64,000 nucleotides of DNA from Blastocystis sp. Blastoise (taxonomy: Eukaryota; Sar; Bigyra; Opalinata; Blastocystidae): positions 186,001 to 250,000 of the forward strand of contig JBBPEB010000029.1 in NCBI GenBank assembly GCA_039096225.1. The letters are read 5' to 3'. The notes beneath the pieces were generated by a model. It worked only from the letters and a program-made list of their open reading frames with translations, had not been told where the DNA came from and did no database searches. Positions 62,425-64,000 of this stretch are shown piece after piece (the first letter of the stretch is position 1; the number at the start of each line of letters is the position of its first letter). The translations under genes were made by a program, and so were the position numbers.

Positions 62425-63957
62425 ATGTCAACAACAGAATTTCAATTAACTGAAGAGAAATGTATTTGAATATTATTAATAATACCTTAATCTATTTTTA
62501 GATTTATTTACATTCCAAGATGAGACGCAATTGTGGATTCCAAAAGAATTTATTGAGAAGTATCCTCAATTTCCCTTTTATAATATTATTGAGCACTCTG
62601 AGAAATATGATGATGGAAGTTATTATATAGATATGCTTCCTTTTCATATTGAACAAGTGATTTCTTTTTTAATGGAAGAAAACATGGATATTGATTCATT
62701 AGATTTGAAAGAAAGTTATGATATATATAAAACACTTTTTGAATACTCAGTTACGATCGATAAAGAAATTCAAAGTGATTTATTATTTCATATAGAAGAA
62801 TTATTCTATAAATATTTGAAAAATAATAATTGTCATGTAGATAGATATCGTTATAACTATGTCAAATCATATATGCCTATGGATTTATTTGATTTCAATA
62901 GGACATCAGTATGTATAAGAGGTAATTCTATGATTATTATTTATAAATAATATTATATATATAGGATTATTTACCCCTCAACGAAAAGATGAATTATTAT
63001 ATTATTCTCTTCTTATTAAAATGATGAATATTACTCAAGTTAGTATTGAATGTAAATATATATAATAATATAATATAAATAATAATATATATATAGATGA
63101 TTATTCTTCGAATATTCCATTAGAATATATATGTCCATCATGTATTAAAGATATATTCCCTTCATTAGAAAAATTAGCAATTACTGGTATATATATAATT
63201 TTATAATAATAAATATACATATAGTAATTACACATTATAAGAAAACTGATGTATTGTTGAATCCGAATAGTGATGAATATATAATGGAATATATTCGGTT
63301 ATTAAGTGAAAATGATTATGAAATAGAGAATCCTGAAGAACATGAATATTATACTGAATCAGAAATGAATGAATATAATAAGATTTCTTCTTTAGACCTG
63401 AATAAATTATATTATTCTCAGAATATGATTGAATCCTATAATAAAAGAAGAGAAAAGAATCAATTACCTAAATTATATAAATATATCGTTAATGAAGCTA
63501 TATATACAGATGATTATTCAAGTGTAGAAACTAATGAAGAAGAAGATGAATACACATTAGATGATGAAGTCAGAATTGAATATGATTGTATATATAATAT
63601 AAGAATATTATTTAGTTTATTATTATTATATATAGATAAAACAAATGATAAAACTTTCTCGTAAATAATTATATTATTTTTATTATACATTTTATTCTGA
63701 TACATTAAATAGTATTTATCAAGTATCTACTGAACATGGTATATCTCAATTATTACTTCTTCCTTCCTATTTGTGTATTTCAAAAATTGTTTTTAATGAA
63801 TGTAAATAAATATATATAATAAATATATTAATTTATTTTAGATTGGGGTTTTTACTGTATTCCTATGTTTTGCATGAAAATATTTGAAGAAGGTGTTCTT
63901 GATTCTTTAACTACATTAAAAATTAAATCGAGTATTTTCTTTTTGAACTATTATTAA
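62425..63957 (+). CDS. BTB/KCTD-like family protein (short member)
   Basis: Eight exons join in phase: 62425-62461, 62502-62921, 62965-63051, 63097-63186, 63225-63587, 63636-63660, 63713-63801, 63842-63957. The first two encode MSTTEFQLTEEKY and a degenerate BTB/T1 domain (FTFQDETQLWIPKEFIEKYP, PFHIEQVISFLMEENMDIDS). Later parts match the minus-strand gene at 47047-51021: LFTPQRKDELLYYSLLIKMM and IPLEYICPSCIKDIFPSLEK correspond to its FTEERNRLFLKYSCLFDYF and IPYEYVYPSNLCEIFPKMER. The last exon ends SLTTLKIKSSIFFLNYY then TAA. It is much shorter than its relative, so it may be truncated at the 3' end by decay. Function unknown. Confidence 0.72.
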
Positions 63958-64000
63958 TATAATAATTCTGCATAGTTAAGAAATTAACAAATAAAATTGA

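Noticed and set aside
1-64000. CRISPR arrays, bacterial operons, riboswitches
   Set aside because: There are no spaced direct repeats of CRISPR type; the genes are spliced and eukaryotic.

Overview
This window looks like the nuclear genome of a very AT-rich unicellular eukaryote. The genes carry many short GT-AG introns built from TA runs (typically GTATATA...TATATAG, about 35-100 bp). The proteins are eukaryotic: a WDR44-type WD40 protein, BTB-BTB-TLDc, an SCC2/NIPBL cohesin-loader relic, Mutator-like and tnp2 transposases. I cannot name the lineage; an amoeba or another protist with large BTB/TLDc families would fit.

Layout. 0.9-3.5 kb holds a minus-strand WDR44-like gene in about ten exons. 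5.0-6.7 kb holds an intronless BTB-BTB-TLDc gene. 9.7-33.6 kb is the most unusual part: a small gene of unknown function has its last exon at 9.66-9.78 kb and its first two exons at 33.25-33.61 kb. Between them lies an element of about 23.1 kb with inverted subterminal repeats and a perfect 9-bp target-site duplication. It encodes a Mutator-like (MULE) transposase with a SWIM finger. It also holds a 6.4-kb C-depleted purine-rich tract, a 1.9-kb pyrimidine-rich tract, two tRNA-like elements, a nested 2.8-kb element with 43-bp terminal inverted repeats (TIRs), and several spliced coding relics full of in-frame stops. The split gene's splice phases match across the insertion, which supports the element boundaries independently.

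33.8-37.2 kb is a five-exon tnp2-type (CACTA/EnSpm-like) transposase, divergent from the split gene. 38.8-41.4 kb is an SCC2/NIPBL relic (half PHD finger plus HEAT repeats) with conserved splice phases and three in-frame stops; 42.4-42.8 kb is another decayed spliced relic. 43.5-46.6 kb is a twelve-exon gene fusing a YdjC/ChbG-type carbohydrate deacetylase to a GLT1D1-type glycosyltransferase. 47.0-51.0 kb (minus) and 62.4-64.0 kb (plus) are two members of one multi-exon family with an N-terminal BTB/KCTD-like domain. 52.2-53.4 kb is a BTB-TLDc pseudogene. 53.4-62.4 kb is mostly gene-free, with diverged tandem repeats and a 1.3-kb element with 72-bp TIRs and a 9-bp duplication.

The genes do not form an operon-like unit. 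The themes are a BTB/TLDc family region (intact, relic and related members) and layered transposition into introns and gaps. All coordinates of spliced exons were worked out by hand from splice signals and phase.
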